Shown piece after piece: positions 9,904-23,407 of a stretch of DNA of 64,000 nt. Source of the stretch: Nematostella vectensis (taxonomy: Eukaryota > Cnidaria > Anthozoa > Actiniaria > Edwardsiidae). Positions within the stretch are counted from its first letter, which is position 1. Every line of letters begins with the position of its first letter. A program made the position numbers and the translations under genes. The notes beneath the pieces were generated by a model. It searched no databases and was not told the origin of the DNA. It was given only the letters and a program-made list of their open reading frames with translations. The stretch covers positions 12,356,139 through 12,420,138 of the forward strand of contig NC_064039.1 of assembly GCF_932526225.1 (NCBI RefSeq), given 5' to 3'.

Positions 9904-12900
9904 TTATTCAGACTTGACTTTGGTGCCTTGCTTGGATAGGGTAATGATGTTTTTATAGATATCACTCGACTGGATCTCTGCAGCTGTTGGCCTCTCTGTA
10001 GGGAGATCTGATGTCATCCACGTCACAAGCTGAGACTGCAAACAGCATTTGCATTTTATTGAATTGCTGCAATTAACTTGATGCAATACCAAACTAATAG
10101 TTATACTGTAAAAGAGCAATATCACTGGGTCTAAAGAGATTCGACACCGCCTTGCACCTTTGACAATAGCACGGTAGGATTTCACTACTGTTTGGAAAGT
10201 AGAAAAAAGAGAGCATCTCTGATTGGTATGCTGGCATCTTAAGGACGTGACAACAATGCTCTTGCAAAAGAACACATTTAAATTAGAAAGTATATTTAAA
10301 ATATGAAACTTTAAAATTTTTAGACACCTGGCTAAAAGACCTAAGGATTCTATCACATAGTGATTTTCTAGCTGCCACAAAAGGCCATTTGCCAGGATTT
10401 GAGTGGGGAGGTTCCCACAATTGTCCTAGGTATTTCTACGTAGGTATTATAGCTTGCATTGATGTATAATTTTTTTATTTAAGTTGACATCAAGATATAG
10501 ACCTGTAAAGCTTCTACTGATGTATTGTACACTTAACAACAAGACGTAGTGCCAAGGCATAACGAGTACCAATAAAAATTGATTATTATCAGAGAGGTGG
10601 TAACTGGTCTCTGATTCAAATTTTATTGTAATTTGACCTTTTATACTACTAACACACTTCACTCTTACCTGCAAAGTCATGCTGGTCTTGAATTCAGCTG
10701 GCATAATGCGCTTCTTGACGTTGCTCATTACCTGAGCAAAGATGTTTAAAAGATTAGATCTAGCCTTATTATATTAATGATAAAAACTACAGGATAAGTT
10801 GTGGAAAAAGTTTTTAGTATATCTTTACACAACACAAGTTTCAGGAGTGTAACTGAAGGGAAAAAGCCAACATTTTGTGCAAAATATATATATATAGTCC
10901 AAATAATTGTATCGTTTTATATCTACCTTTTTTCTGAATTATTTTTACATATTCCTTTACACAATTTCCTGTCCTTTTGTGGTAATGGTTTGCAAATAAG
11001 CTTGACCTTGGATGAAATTTTGTCAATTTGTCCCGCTCATAACTGATTTCACTTTTAAACAAGTTTTGACTGTGCACCTGTGATGCAGTTGAACTGATAA
11101 AATTTCAGGATTGAAGGAAATTTTAAAAAACAGAAACTTGAACCCCAAATGATAGACATTTTTATTTAGTTGCAGTTTAAAGGAAGGGATAATCAAATCA
11201 ATATTACCTTAATTCTTTCCATTTCTGTACTGAAAGGATGAAACAGCTCAAACAGGATGAGGCCAAGTGAGAAGATGTCTACCTTGAACGAGTAAGCTTT
11301 GCCTTCAATCTGAAGGAGAACCAAATAGTATTGAAATATCAATCAAGAAGAGGAAAACAAGATCATGCACAATGCTGTACCTGTTCTGGGCTCATGTAAA
11401 GTTGAGTACCAACTTGTCCTGTGTGGTTACCATCAAGATCACCAGGATTGTCTGCAATGATAAAATAGGATTTGCAAACATTGTCATTTTCAACATAATT
11501 AGAGGATTTTTTAGATACACTGGGTACACATACACCCTGCCCAATAATTTTGAAAGCCAATCATTTGGCTTTCAGTGTGTTTCAATCACAATTTTTCATT
11601 AGACAATAAGGTCCCCCTAATATTCATGATTATATGTACGTTACACCACTGGTTGCAATACCTGTCTCTTGTATTTCATGGATGTTGTCTTGCTTTGTGG
11701 CTGTCACAAGACCAAAGTCACCAACTTTCACCAGCCCATCCAAGGAAAAGAAGATATTGGAGGGCTAAACATGAAAATAACAAACAATTTATGTCTGAAA
11801 TCTCTAAAAAATAAAATTGTAAATTAATGGACAAATGGGTTATTCAGAATCACAGTAGAAAATGGTTAACCCACCTTAAGGTCCCGATGCATCATACCGC
11901 GGTTGTGGAAATACTCCACTGCATTCACAATCTGCGAGAAAGAAAAGAATGTAGTCAAACACAAGAAACGTTTTAGCCTAGGTTCAAACGTCGTATTATC
12001 CATGAGCCGTATTCGACGCAAATGCATGCAAATGAATCAAGGCAATTGTTTTATTTTCATTTGCACGCATTTGCATTGGATACGGGTCATGGATAATTCA
12101 ACGATTGAACTTAGCTATAGCTATTTTTAAGAAGCAAAATTTCAACTTGTTGTGACCTTTGATTCAGTTAATACTAAATGCCAGTTATTGATAAAATGCT
12201 TTTTTCTTTCTAACCTGTTCAAACACATTGAAACAGAAGATATCTTCCCTGGTGCTGTTATTTTTTAGCCAATCCTTGAGGCTCTCACGCTGACATAGCT
12301 GCATCTGTATGTAGAGGTAGAGGGGTGCAGACAGGATGTCACTGGTGCAGTTTTTGTTGCCACACTTGTGGTGCTTCCCTGATGAAAAACAAGCAAAAAA
12401 AACCAGACAATTTTAATTTTAAAAGTAACTAACACTAATTATCTCTAATTCACTATTCCCTAAAAAACCTTCACTATATCCCTTAATTACAGCAGCAGCA
12501 GAAAAATAAGGATTCTATATTACACAGTTAGCATACCTGCCAAGTCTGCCAAGAGACTCCTGTCTCTTCATGCTGCCCTACACTAACCTGAACCAAAGGG
12601 ACGTAAAAGAACCACTGGAGACGCAATAAACCCTCTGGCAGTGACCACCTCCAGTGACAGTGCTTACAATGCTTACGAGGGCCATATGTTAGAAAACTGT
12701 TAATTCGGTTAATATGCTACCCTCTATAAACAAGGATTATTGTATTGAATTGTATTGCATTTTTAGTCTTCATCTCCCTGGAGATATACATTCATCCAGA
12801 ACTTCTTATTCCGTTCTTGTATTTGAAGCACAATCTCCTATTTATTTAGCTTTCAAGGTTGGCAAGTATTAGGTAGATACAAAATATAGGCATTGAGGGG

Positions 12901-15900
12901 GAAAATGTAAGTGAATGAGGAAGAGTGGCAAAATTTGAAAGTAAACAGCTCTTTCTATATTATACAAGGGTAAACTTGGATGCTATAATTGACCCCCTGC
13001 TTGATCATGACTAATGTACAAGAAAAGCTACTGAGGCACGTCTGAGAAAAGGTATTAGATGGGGACAAAGTCAGAGGTGATTGAGAGAAGGAAATCTTTA
13101 GCATACCTGAAAGAAGTGACTGGCCTGATGTTGTGAAAGAGGGTGAAATGTGCGAGTCACTATCAGTGGAGGAGTGGCTACCACGGCTACACAAAGATTT
13201 GCTGCTGTTTCTTACAGGAATGGCAGCTTCCTATCAATGAAAATCAAATAAAACACTTATCCATACAATATGAGACTTTAACAAAATATCATGAATTTAA
13301 AGCCGCATTGTCACCAGTTTACTTCAGGTCGATTACCTAATAATATCCGATGATTTTTAACGGAAAACGCAAAAAATATTTCAAAATATTGAAAGCAGTG
13401 TGTTTATTGGAAGTTTCTTTGAGGATGTGATTGATAATTTTAAGCGGATGACCTGTTTAATATCTCGGATTTTAATAGATTCTTTTGTCTTTTAACGGTT
13501 GAGGTTTCCGTCGGACCTCCGGAAGTGAACTGGTGACAATGCGGCTTTAACATTTTAGATCTCAAAGTTCTTTTCAAGCAAACACTGCCAGGCAGGGGTA
13601 GTGGTAGGTAATCAAAGAATCATATGGGGCATGACCCTTTGCCCACCTTCAGTATTTCTATGGCTTCCCACTCACTTAAATAATAGTCAATAAGGCTATA
13701 TCTTATGCTTCAACTGTATAAATGCTCTTCACAAGTGTTTATCATGCACAAGGAAGTACTGGGAGTTTAGGATAACTCACCCCATTGCTAGAGTGCTTGA
13801 AAACAATTCCACTTGATTCTGACACATCCTCGACACCAACATGTGAGCTCTGCCCAGGCGAAGTGTGAGAACCACTAGACTCAGCAAACTCGATCCCAAA
13901 TGAACCACTCTCATCCTCTGGCAAGAAGGCTTCATTCTCAAGCTGTTGGACGTCAAAGGGAATGTCCAGGTTCAAGTCCTCGGTAATTGTGTTGTGGCGG
14001 TTGTGTTCAGCAGAAGTACAATCTGAGTGATGGGATTTGCTACTTGAGCTTGTGGATTTTCTTTGGCGGATTTTCTTACCATCAGGATCAGAAATAAGCC
14101 CTAATATTGAGAGAGGGACAAAACAATCAATCTAACATGAAGCAGGCGGTACTGAAAGTTGTAAGGGCCAACAAAACACTATGCACAGTACGCCCATAGC
14201 GCAAATGAGACTAACAGCCCAGCTATGAAAACAAGTTTGTCAACACGCAGATGACATTGTGTTTACCCGCTATCAAACCATGACACTCAAATGGCTTCCA
14301 CAACGCTTCGCAAAAAGTTTAAAACATTTTTATCAACAAACATTTGTGTTGGACTATGGTTGAACCTACCTGTTAGCAATTTAGGAGTTAATCTTGCAAA
14401 TGCTCTGTGCTAATTATCAAATAAGGACTCAAAGTTTCTTTCATGAAACCAGAAAAAGTAATGCCCTCATGTTTAAAAGGAAGCTGATTTCAATGTTCGA
14501 CAAACAAGATAATTAACCTCTAGCCAAGCCTTAATTAAGAGGGGCTAGCTTACCATTTCTTGGAGCTTTCTGCTTGTAAATGTTATCATGGTGTGAGATG
14601 TCATGCATTACAAGGCCTCCAGTAGACAATACATCATCACCAATCCCACAGTATTTTCTAGAAAAGAAGGGAGAAGATTTGGTCTCCTCCTCCTTGTAGC
14701 TGAACTAAGGTTCAATTATTTACTTGATATCCAAAATAAATAAGAAAACAAGCATAACCAAGAGATATATTTTTTTGCAAAACAGTAGTGGTAAAGAGGA
14801 TATGTTCTGCAATACAAGTTAAGTTTATAAAATATATCTCCCTCACCCATCATCAACCATTTTTTCATCAAGCTCCTCCTGCCATCCAACAGGGGGTGCT
14901 TCAAACCAAGCATTGAAGTAGCGAACAATCCCAGAATGTTCTAGCTTGGCAAGGGCCTTCACCTCACGCATCACTTTGGCCCTTGCTTCATCACTGTGGA
15001 GAATATAGAGAATATAGAAAATAATCACAATGTTTTTTATCGTATTTCATTTGCAAAGATGGTGTAAGTTCAAAATGCACAGCTGGAAAATCATGCATAC
15101 TCACAAAAGACAGCAAGGAACATTGTTTGAAAATCGAGTCATTAGCATGGAACAGTGATGACAAAAAGAAATGCTACTGAAAGATACTTCATTTCAGAGT
15201 GTTGTAAGCTGTCATGAAATTGACTGCCATGAAATTGACTGCCATTTGTTATGGGTATAATAATACCATCTTACCCACCAGTTTGGCAGCCGGACTCTTT
15301 TGATGGCATATTGGCAGTCGTCCACCTTGTTTCTGGCTTGGAATACTAAACCAAAGCCTCCTTTTCCCAGGCAGAGCTCATGCTCAAAGTCAGTCAGGTA
15401 CCTTGACAAAGAACAAATGACATAAATGCGCCCTCGTAAGCCACACCTTTCACAATAAGCAACCCCTTCCCCTATGCTCAAGCTTGAAATTTGATTTATT
15501 TTGTGTTTTTTCTTTATTTTCAAGGAGCGTTAATAATAAATAACACTCCTTGAAAGTATACCTGATAATTAAAAAGAAAAAATAACTATGACAAGAAATG
15601 ATTACCTTGAAGAAAAGCTGGCATTTAATGACAGACTTGCAGAGCTCGGAGAAAGCTGAAGTTAGGAAAGGACAATGATGACCATCGTTTCTTTGGTTTA
15701 AGCAGTACAAGTTGCATTTGCTAAGCTCTTGTTTTTATACCCTTTTTTTATCAATAACAACTGAAAACATTCATTCACCTGCATGAGTGTCTCAGAAGAG
15801 CCAGTGATAGTAGAGGCGGATGAGGAAGGCAATCTCTGAAGTGCTGTAGAGGGGGCCTGCAGGTATAGAAGGGCTGACATTCAGCACACTTGGCGCTACT

Positions 15901-18900
15901 ATTATTAGAACTGTTTCACAACATTGTTGTGGAGGATCTTACCGGTTTTGCAGGTGTGACAAGAAACTTAAGGACCAGCTGTGCGAATGCAGCAAACACT
16001 ACCACTACAGCCATAGCGCCCTTCCTGTAACAGAAGTACCAAGTAGGTTAACAGCTTAAAAAAAATAGAACGAGTAATGAAATTCAAATTAATGGTTGAA
16101 CCCAGTAAGCGTGTTATCAATTTGTTTCTAATTTCAAAATACAGAGTATGAGGCAATCATATGGATAGTCCTCAGCTCTCACTTCTAATTGTTTTTTTTT
16201 TAAACATAGTCTTTCATCACAATATAGTATCAAATAGTTAACAGTTTGCACACTGTGAGGGGGTCTTTACACCTTTTTGGCCCCTATAAGTTTAACCATT
16301 GGAGTGCATCATTTGTCACTGACAATACTATTAGGTTTCTAATAATTATAGCTGATTTGTCGTTTTGTGGCCACTGAGAATTCAAATCAATTGATCATCT
16401 GGGAATAGCACGTAATCAATAATACAACCATAACCAATCAATTACCTTGCTGTGTTGGTCAAATGGTTTATGACGCAATGGTGGTGGTTGATTGACTTTG
16501 TGCTGTCCCCAAACAAAACGTGATATTATGGATTCACCAAGGGCGCACAACAACAAATTTGGCTATAAAATATAGATTAGGATGTGAGCATCAAAAGCAT
16601 TTACCAGTACTCCATGGCATGACTGTTAGGAGGGGGCTTCTTATTATCCTTGTTGTTTATGGTCTGGTTGTCTGTACCATGTCCATTTGGTAACGCTCTG
16701 TGGTGAGGTGGAATAACTGGCTGGACGTCACCATAGAAGTAGTACCCATTGTCTGGAACCCAGGAAGTATACATTAGTTTAAATTGCGCTAGTTATGAAT
16801 TGCTGTGAATAAGACTGGAAGGTCTGACAGCACTAGGCAATCACAGCACAGCTGCTGATATAGTACACAAACAAAACTGGAAGAAGCAAAAAATATATTG
16901 GGGCAGCACTTTTTCAAGCCAAAAATAATAGAGGGGAAACATTATCACCTAGCATATTACCCCCAAGCAACAAGGAGATGCATTTTCTGGTGTTGAATTT
17001 TCAGCCTGGTAGCTACCACTATACCACTGCCACTACACCAACCAGCACTAAATAAAAATATGGGTTAAAAATCACTCTGAGCTTATTGTAACCCAGGGAA
17101 TCATAGGAGAAACACTGTCCCTTTGATTCCTCCCATTGGTTCTGACATCCATGTATAACTCTGATACTGTACCTACCAAATGGATACTCGACTGGATTCC
17201 AAACGGCAACCTCTTTAGACACGACAGTTGGTGTGCGAGATGCTGATGTTGCAAGCTTGGGTTGCCAGCTGATTGTCCTGGGTTTCCTTTGGCTACCATC
17301 ATTTGTTTGGGAATGTATCTTGATAGCAGGATCAAGGGTGTTTATGATTGGATGGGAGGGCTGGATGTATACTTGACCTTCATGGGAACCTGAATTGAGA
17401 GAGTACATAGGTTAATATATTTAGTATTATTGATTTCTGCATAGAACAATGGGTTGTATGCGGGGAAAAAATGGTACCCCATTTTTTGTTGTGGTATTTT
17501 TGTACTTTGTCTTTTGTCAACAGTTTACATTAATGCATGATCATTTTTACTGTAAATCAATGTGTGTTACTTAACCCAACTCAAGTTATATTAGTACAGT
17601 ATTCCATTTAGTATTAAAACTAATTTTAGTCTAATGTCATTTCAGCAATGCCACTGTAGTATAGTGGTTTCGACCACTTGTCTATGTGCGCCAGTACCTA
17701 CTTTTTATAATTATAATAATAATTAATAATACTCTTCTTAGTGTGTCATCACATCAAAAAGAAAAAAAGGGAAAGATGTGTTCATACTTGGTGTTCATAC
17801 ATCTTGGATGTGTTCATACTTTGTTCAGTTTACTGTACATTGTATATCTCTTATGCACACAAGAAAATAACAAGGAAAATACATTTGCATTCACGAGTTG
17901 GCTCACAGAGCCTTTGACTGTAGAAACAGATCATGTAGTGCACTAACAGTAAATAACATAATGTATTTGGAGATTAAGCTTTCATGCCGTCCGCTTTCCT
18001 TTTCCCTCCCCTAAAAATAATCAAGAAATGACCCAATAATACTCAAAATAGAAATGGCCCTCAAATAAATCTTCACCTTGCAACAGGAAACTTATAAGCA
18101 CTGAGAGTAAAATGATCTCTCACCTAGATACATAATGGGTTTAGCTTCTGCCGTGTCCTGGTTGGGTAGGCCATCACGCAGCCCTGGCATAATCTCATCA
18201 CTGAATAAGTCCACACTTTTGAGATAATCCCCATGCAAAGTCCAGATAGCTGCAATTGGTGCTTCAAATTTATGACTCCACAGTACAACCTCATTAGCAA
18301 TATCTCCTGAAGCCTGAGGCTGTACAGCAGCAATGAGCCCATCAGGAATAGAGATCCTTAGATCCCATTCTGTCGACACCTCGGCATCAGGCATTGCGCA
18401 CTTGTTGTCACCTTCTTCACCTATACCCTCTAGAAAGTTTACATCTTGTTGACCAACAGAAAAGTTCCATCTGAGATTATAAAATTAATATTTGAGTTTT
18501 AGCTCCTTCAACAAAAATAGTTTGAGGTTTGGCTTTATTTACTCTTTAAGCATTTATTCAGCCTTGTGATGTATGATTTCCTGGGTACATAGGCTGTGTC
18601 CTTGTCTTTTCTAGAAAGCTTTGACTTATATCTTATAGGATAATTCCAATAACTCTACAAGCAACAAAATGATTGACCAGATTAATTTTTGAAAATAGAG
18701 CATTGACATGCATGGTTAGCTGTGGTTAATAACATCCCATTATATTACTACCTTTCTGAACCGGTCCGCTGATCCACTGCCCTGACTGTTTGCTGAGTTC
18801 TCTTCACTACAAGAACATCTTTATTCTGGACATGCCCATTTTCCTCATCCTCGGACAGCTTGCATCCCTCGGCAGAGCAGATATACCTTACTTTCCCTGT

Positions 18901-19773
18901 ATAGGGGTCAATACCGCATGATATTGCTTCCTTCCCTCCGACTAGCATGGAACCATCCTGGAGTTTGTGGAATGAGCCTAGAAGGCTGTCAGCAGTATAG
19001 GGAATAGACTGTAGGGAAAAAAATCTTTAGTAAATTGTCTCTGCGTCTGAAATGTAAATGGTACTAAAATCATGTGTAATTAACATAATAAAGACATTAC
19101 GTACATTTACACAACATGTGTACACAACAGTCTGAAAACAATAAAAGTGAAAGATAATACCCTTTCACAAACCTCAATAGTATCTCCAGCTACTCTGTAC
19201 AAGCCGCCATCAAGGGATGGAATCACTCGCACTTTATTACCAGTCTACAATGATAATTACATTTTTAGCAAAGTCTTAAGTCTTAATATGACTCACGACT
19301 CATGGTTGATAACAAATGTCGAAAATGTAAAAGTAAAAGATCAAACAACTAGTTTAATTTTAGCGAAAATTTGATTAGAGAAGATGACTAAAAAAAACTA
19401 ACCTGAAAGGAACTGAGGCTAGAAGACAACAGAGGACCTGAAAACGCAGGCAGACTCCACTTCAAATCCCCGTTGTTGTTTCCATCCAAAGCAGAAAGTT
19501 TACCATCTAATGTACTGACAATTATAAGCGAACTAAAAGAAAATCGAATACGTTATTCAAAACCATAGTCAATATGATATCTAACAATACATTAGTGTCT
19601 CTTGAATAATATAATTACCATGATTCCATTCGAGACATATTCTTTCCTTTAGCTTTCCCGTTCGAAGTTGATGCATTTTCAGAGCCATTCGAACTGACAT
19701 TCCCAAATTCATTCGCAAAAGTAGCCATGAATGCCACAAATTTCACCACAGATGAAAAACAGATCTTTCTCAT
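9904..19773 (-). CDS. EIF2AK3: PERK, eIF2-alpha kinase 3 of the unfolded protein response, 22 coding exons
   Basis: Exons: 19619-19773, 19403-19532, 19173-19244, 18752-19008, 18124-18470, 17177-17389, 16605-16752, 15943-16024, 15779-15856, 15606-15655, 15279-15401, 14847-14993, 14554-14657, 13781-14100, 13107-13230, 12215-12378, 11875-11931, 11662-11764, 11381-11451, 11208-11309, 10669-10731, 9904-10035. All phases agree, giving 1013 residues (human 1116). Order: signal peptide; ER-lumenal sensor with [29 protein letters not shown] and DNGYY; one membrane segment at about 443-462; cytosolic kinase from RYLTDFE (about 511) with the GKGGFG loop, the YAIKR lysine (about 544), [12 protein letters not shown], a Ser-rich acidic insert of about 180 residues, HRDLK (D855), GDFG (D873) and LYMSPEQ. 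PERK phosphorylates eIF2-alpha when misfolded proteins accumulate. No defects seen. Confidence 0.97.
11982..12110. mobile_element. 129-bp hairpin MITE in a PERK intron
   Basis: Two inverted arms of about 55 bp (11982-12036 and 12056-12110) with about 85% identity leave almost no loop. The outer ends read GTTCAAACGTCG and CGATTGAAC (inverted). No clear target duplication. Confidence 0.75.
13301..13546. mobile_element. TTAA-flanked MITE in a PERK intron
   Basis: Inverted ends of about 25 bp starting AGCCGCATTGTCACCAG, bounded exactly by TTAA at 13297-13300 and 13547-13550. TTAA duplication is the hallmark of piggyBac-type transposition, so this is probably a non-autonomous piggyBac-like element. 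A diverged, left-truncated relative lies at 27570-27783. Confidence 0.75.
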
Positions 19774-19922
19774 CTTATTCGTTTGGGCATTATTTCAATG
19801 AAGACATGTTTATGGTGTAAAAAGTGGTGTTAGCTCACAGAAAGACTGTTGTGGTGATGGCCGCCATGTTTATACTGATGAAACCGCGCTTTTGATTGGA
19901 AAGGAAATAGTGTGATCGGTAA

Positions 19923-19930
19923 TGACGTCA
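19923..19930. promoter_or_regulatory. full CRE site TGACGTCA upstream of PERK
   Basis: Palindromic TGACGTCA 150 bp before the PERK start codon, next to a TATATA stretch. An inverted CCAAT box (ATTGG) lies at about 19896-19900. ATF/CREB factors bind such sites; ATF4, made downstream of PERK, belongs to that class, so feedback is possible but unproven. Confidence 0.4.
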
Positions 19931-21881
19931 GTATATATTACAATTCACCACAGTAACCCCGCCTTGGCAATACGTGGCACTTAATGACTGAACTGAACAT
20001 TACATATGCAAAGCTCAGTTATTTTTGTGTGTATGCGTATGACCATGCTATCGCTATAAAGGCACCTAGTAAGAGTGTAAGTCTCGCAGGAAATGTGCTC
20101 TCCCGAATAAGATTTTCTTTGTCTGTGCGGCAACGGCAATGCTTAAAATCTGAAAATTCTAGAATGTTTTTACGATAGCTTTATTTAAACCGCAACAAAA
20201 AAATCCTCTGAAGTCTCACTTAACTCAAGCAGTACCTACCCCCCTTCCCCTCCCTTTGGCCGCCAAAAAGTGGACCATTTCTTATCGAAGGATTGCTCAA
20301 ATACCTTCCTTTTTCGCATGATAGGCCTATGACTGCGCACACACCCCCCCCCCCCCTCCCCCACCATCACCACCACCAGTCCCTGAAGCATTATTAGGTT
20401 CTGTCCATAAATTGTACGTTAGCTGTTCTTTGAGGTTTCTAGCTCCTTTAAGGCTTCTACACAACATAATTTTAAGCCTTATATTTGAAGCAAAATAGTA
20501 CCCATTTTCTTTTTAGTAACCACATTATAGTACCAATTTCTAGCCTGTTTGTTTCCGATGAAGATTTAAACCAATTTTGCTTAAGAGAATATCTTATTAG
20601 CTGTGAAGTGTCTATTGGGCAAAGCAGGGTGTTGTTTACATTTTGGCACATACGATAGGGTTAACACACTGCATGAGATTCGCCGCAAATAAAGGACCTC
20701 CATCATTTCCACCGAGACTGGCGAAACATTTTTTTTTATGAATGGCCAAGGCTTAGGAGAAAGAACAGCCACAAACTACATAATACTTCATCAAAAACAA
20801 CAGGAGAAAAAAAAAGCGATTTAGTGGGTGTGTAACAGTTACAGAAAATAGTAAGTAGATGTATTCATCTTGTAATGAGAGATGTTTTTTTATGAAAACA
20901 TTATCACGAGGGTTACACTAGTAAGAAAACTTGGAATTGATCGACTGGCATTATTAACTTTATACGCCATCTACGAGCTACAGGCGATGACCTTCTTGGA
21001 AAATAGGAAAAAAATGCCTTTTCTCTCTGTGTATTTTCTATATTTCCCTGATTTGCAAGCCCTTTTTTTATTATTTTATTTGCGGGACTGTTTCTGGTTC
21101 CGCCGCCTTATTTATGCACCGTAAGTATAACTAAACTCCAATGTGGAAAATAGAATAAGTGATAATAGAATCTGGAGTAGCTTCCAATAAATATTTATAC
21201 CTTTGTCCCTGATAGACACGTTTACACCCGGAGATTTATCATCGGTACGGCCTACTGTCTTGAGTGAGAAGTAATTACTATAGAATCCAGCCATGATATT
21301 TTTACCGCCTACATGAAAATTTATTGAAAAAGCTCAATATCACGCGAATACGGCCTGGCGTCAACGCAGGGCCTTAGATTGGAGGAAGCTTTTGTTAAAG
21401 ATGTCTAAAGACTAAACCTTCAAAAGAAAAGAGATTATCAGCTTTCCAATTTATAAAACCGCTATGTAAACGGATTTACAGGTAGGTGAATAATATGTTT
21501 GGGTGCGTTTTATTAGATTGAACTCTAATGCTTTTTAAATGTTTGTTCAGTAATTTTCATTCGTAAGGATATTCCACCGTTTCACCATTAGATTTCATTT
21601 CAGTTGCGGAGATCAAAAGATCAAACCCAATAATCTTTGAATTTTTACACTTCGAACTGTCGAATTTAACTTTGTTAACCAAAAATACAGCGTTTTTATC
21701 ATACTTTAGGGACGCTTTTGGTCCATGAAAACTCTGTTTGGCGATGAATATTTCATTGCTTCATATTCTAATACTCGCAAAGGCTCGGCGGGGCGTAACC
21801 TAGTAGGATAAAAAACGACAAAGTTTTTTATTGTTGCTTTAACACACCTGCACTAGAAGACAGGTATAAATAATCGTCGTA
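19931..21881. other. intergenic gap between PERK and the 230-bp repeats
   Basis: No gene that I can support. A minus-strand ATG at 21294 opens 31 codons (MAGFYSNYFSLKTVGRTDD...) ending at a GT donor-like site (about 21199), so it could be an isolated first exon, but I find no partner exon. A C-rich tract with a CCACCATCACCACC stretch lies at 20340-20378. Confidence 0.35.
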
Positions 21882-23029
21882 CACGAGCTGATATTTCCAT
21901 GATAGCAAATACGTTCACCTTATTTTTAATGTATCTATGGAAACGATGATCGCACTTTTTTTTGGCGTAGATCTCGATATGCAAAGAACTGCTGAGCCCA
22001 GGTTATTTGAAGTAAGCGGATCAGTATAGAAAATATCTTATTGTCCTATTTGTTTTGGCGTACAGAAACAGGTACATAGTTTCCTATATGGCCCGCTAGC
22101 TTGGTCTAAGTCACGAGCTGATATTTCCATGATAGCAAATACGTTCACCTTATTTTTAATGTATCTATGGAAACGATGATCGCACTTTTTTTTGGCGTAG
22201 ATCTCGATATGCAAAGAACTGCTGAGCCCAGGTTATTTGAAGTAAGCGGATCAGTATAGAAAATATCTTATTGTCCTATTTGTTTTGGCGTACAGAAACA
22301 GGTACATAGTTTCCTATATGGCCCGCTAGCTTGGTCTAAGTCACGAGCTGATATTTCCATGATAGCAAATACGTTCACCTTATTTTTAATGTATCTATGG
22401 AAACGATGATCGCACTTTTTTTTGGCGTAGATCTCGATATGCAAAGAACTGCTGAGCCCAGGTTATTTGAAGTAAGCGGATCAGTATAGAAAATATCTTA
22501 TTGTCCTATTTGTTTGGGCGTACAGAAACAGGTTCATAGTTTCCTATATGGCCCGCTAGCTTGGTCTAAGTCACGAGCTGATATTTCCATGATAGCAAAT
22601 ACGTTCACCTTATTTTTAATGTGTCTATGGAAACGATGATCGCACTTTTTTTGGCGTAGATCTCGATATGCAAAGAACTGCTGAGCCCAGGTTATTTGAA
22701 GTAAGCGGACCAGTATAGAAAATATCTTATTGTCCTATTTGTTTGGGCGTACAGAAACAGGTCCATAGTTTCCTATATGGCCCGCTAGCTTGGTCTAAGT
22801 CACGAGCTGATATTTCCATGATAGCAAATACGTTCACCTTATTTTTAATGTATCTATGGAAACGATGATCGCACTTTTTTTTGGCGTAGATCTCGATATG
22901 CAAAGAACTGCTGAGCCCAGGTTATTTGAAGTAAGCGGATCAGTATAGAAAATATCTTATTGTCCTATTTGTTTGGGCGTACAGAAACAGGTCCATAGTT
23001 TCCTATATGGCCCGCTAGCTTGGTCTAAG
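21882..23029. repeat. five tandem copies of a 230-bp unit
   Basis: Copies start at 21882, 22112, 22342, 22572 and 22801, each beginning CACGAGCTGATATTTCC and ending CTAGCTTGGTCTAAG. They differ by only a few substitutions and a T-tract length change, so the expansion is recent or kept uniform. No ORF runs through the unit. It ends about 375 bp before the BTBD start codon, so it may lie in that gene's promoter. Confidence 0.95.
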
Positions 23030-23350
23030 GGTCCTCAAATCTGACCAGAAAGGAAGTCATTGCTCTCATTAGGCACTTTTAATTCTTAAAAGAATTACGT
23101 TAATTTTTGAAATGCAAGCCAAAATAATCGAAGAAATGCTGCACCCATCAAGCTAGAAAGCGACGACAAATAAAATCTTCCAATAAAAAGAAAACTTTTC
23201 TGGAAAAGAACCCTCTGGCTTATTGACAACAACGAAGCAACTTACTGCTCAGCGCTGGCTTAGTCTATAAGCGCGCTGTCCCGTGAGCCTCAGCGGTATG
23301 GACCGCAACCTATAACTCCGTTACATCTCGCAGCTCAAAACAACCGCACT

Positions 23351-23407
23351 ATGATTTACAGACTTTGCAAGACTTTGCATTTATACCTTCATTCAATTCA
23401 CAGATGA
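23351..23407 (+). promoter_or_regulatory. upstream ORF overlapping the BTBD start codon
   Basis: ATG at 23351 opens 18 codons and ends with TGA at 23405-23407, which overlaps the main ATG at 23404-23406 as ATGA. If the transcript begins upstream of 23351, translation of the main protein would need leaky scanning or reinitiation. Confidence 0.45.

Noticed and set aside
20330..20378. C-rich CCACCATCACC tract as a possible His-rich exon
   Set aside because: Simple-sequence tract with no open flanking frame.
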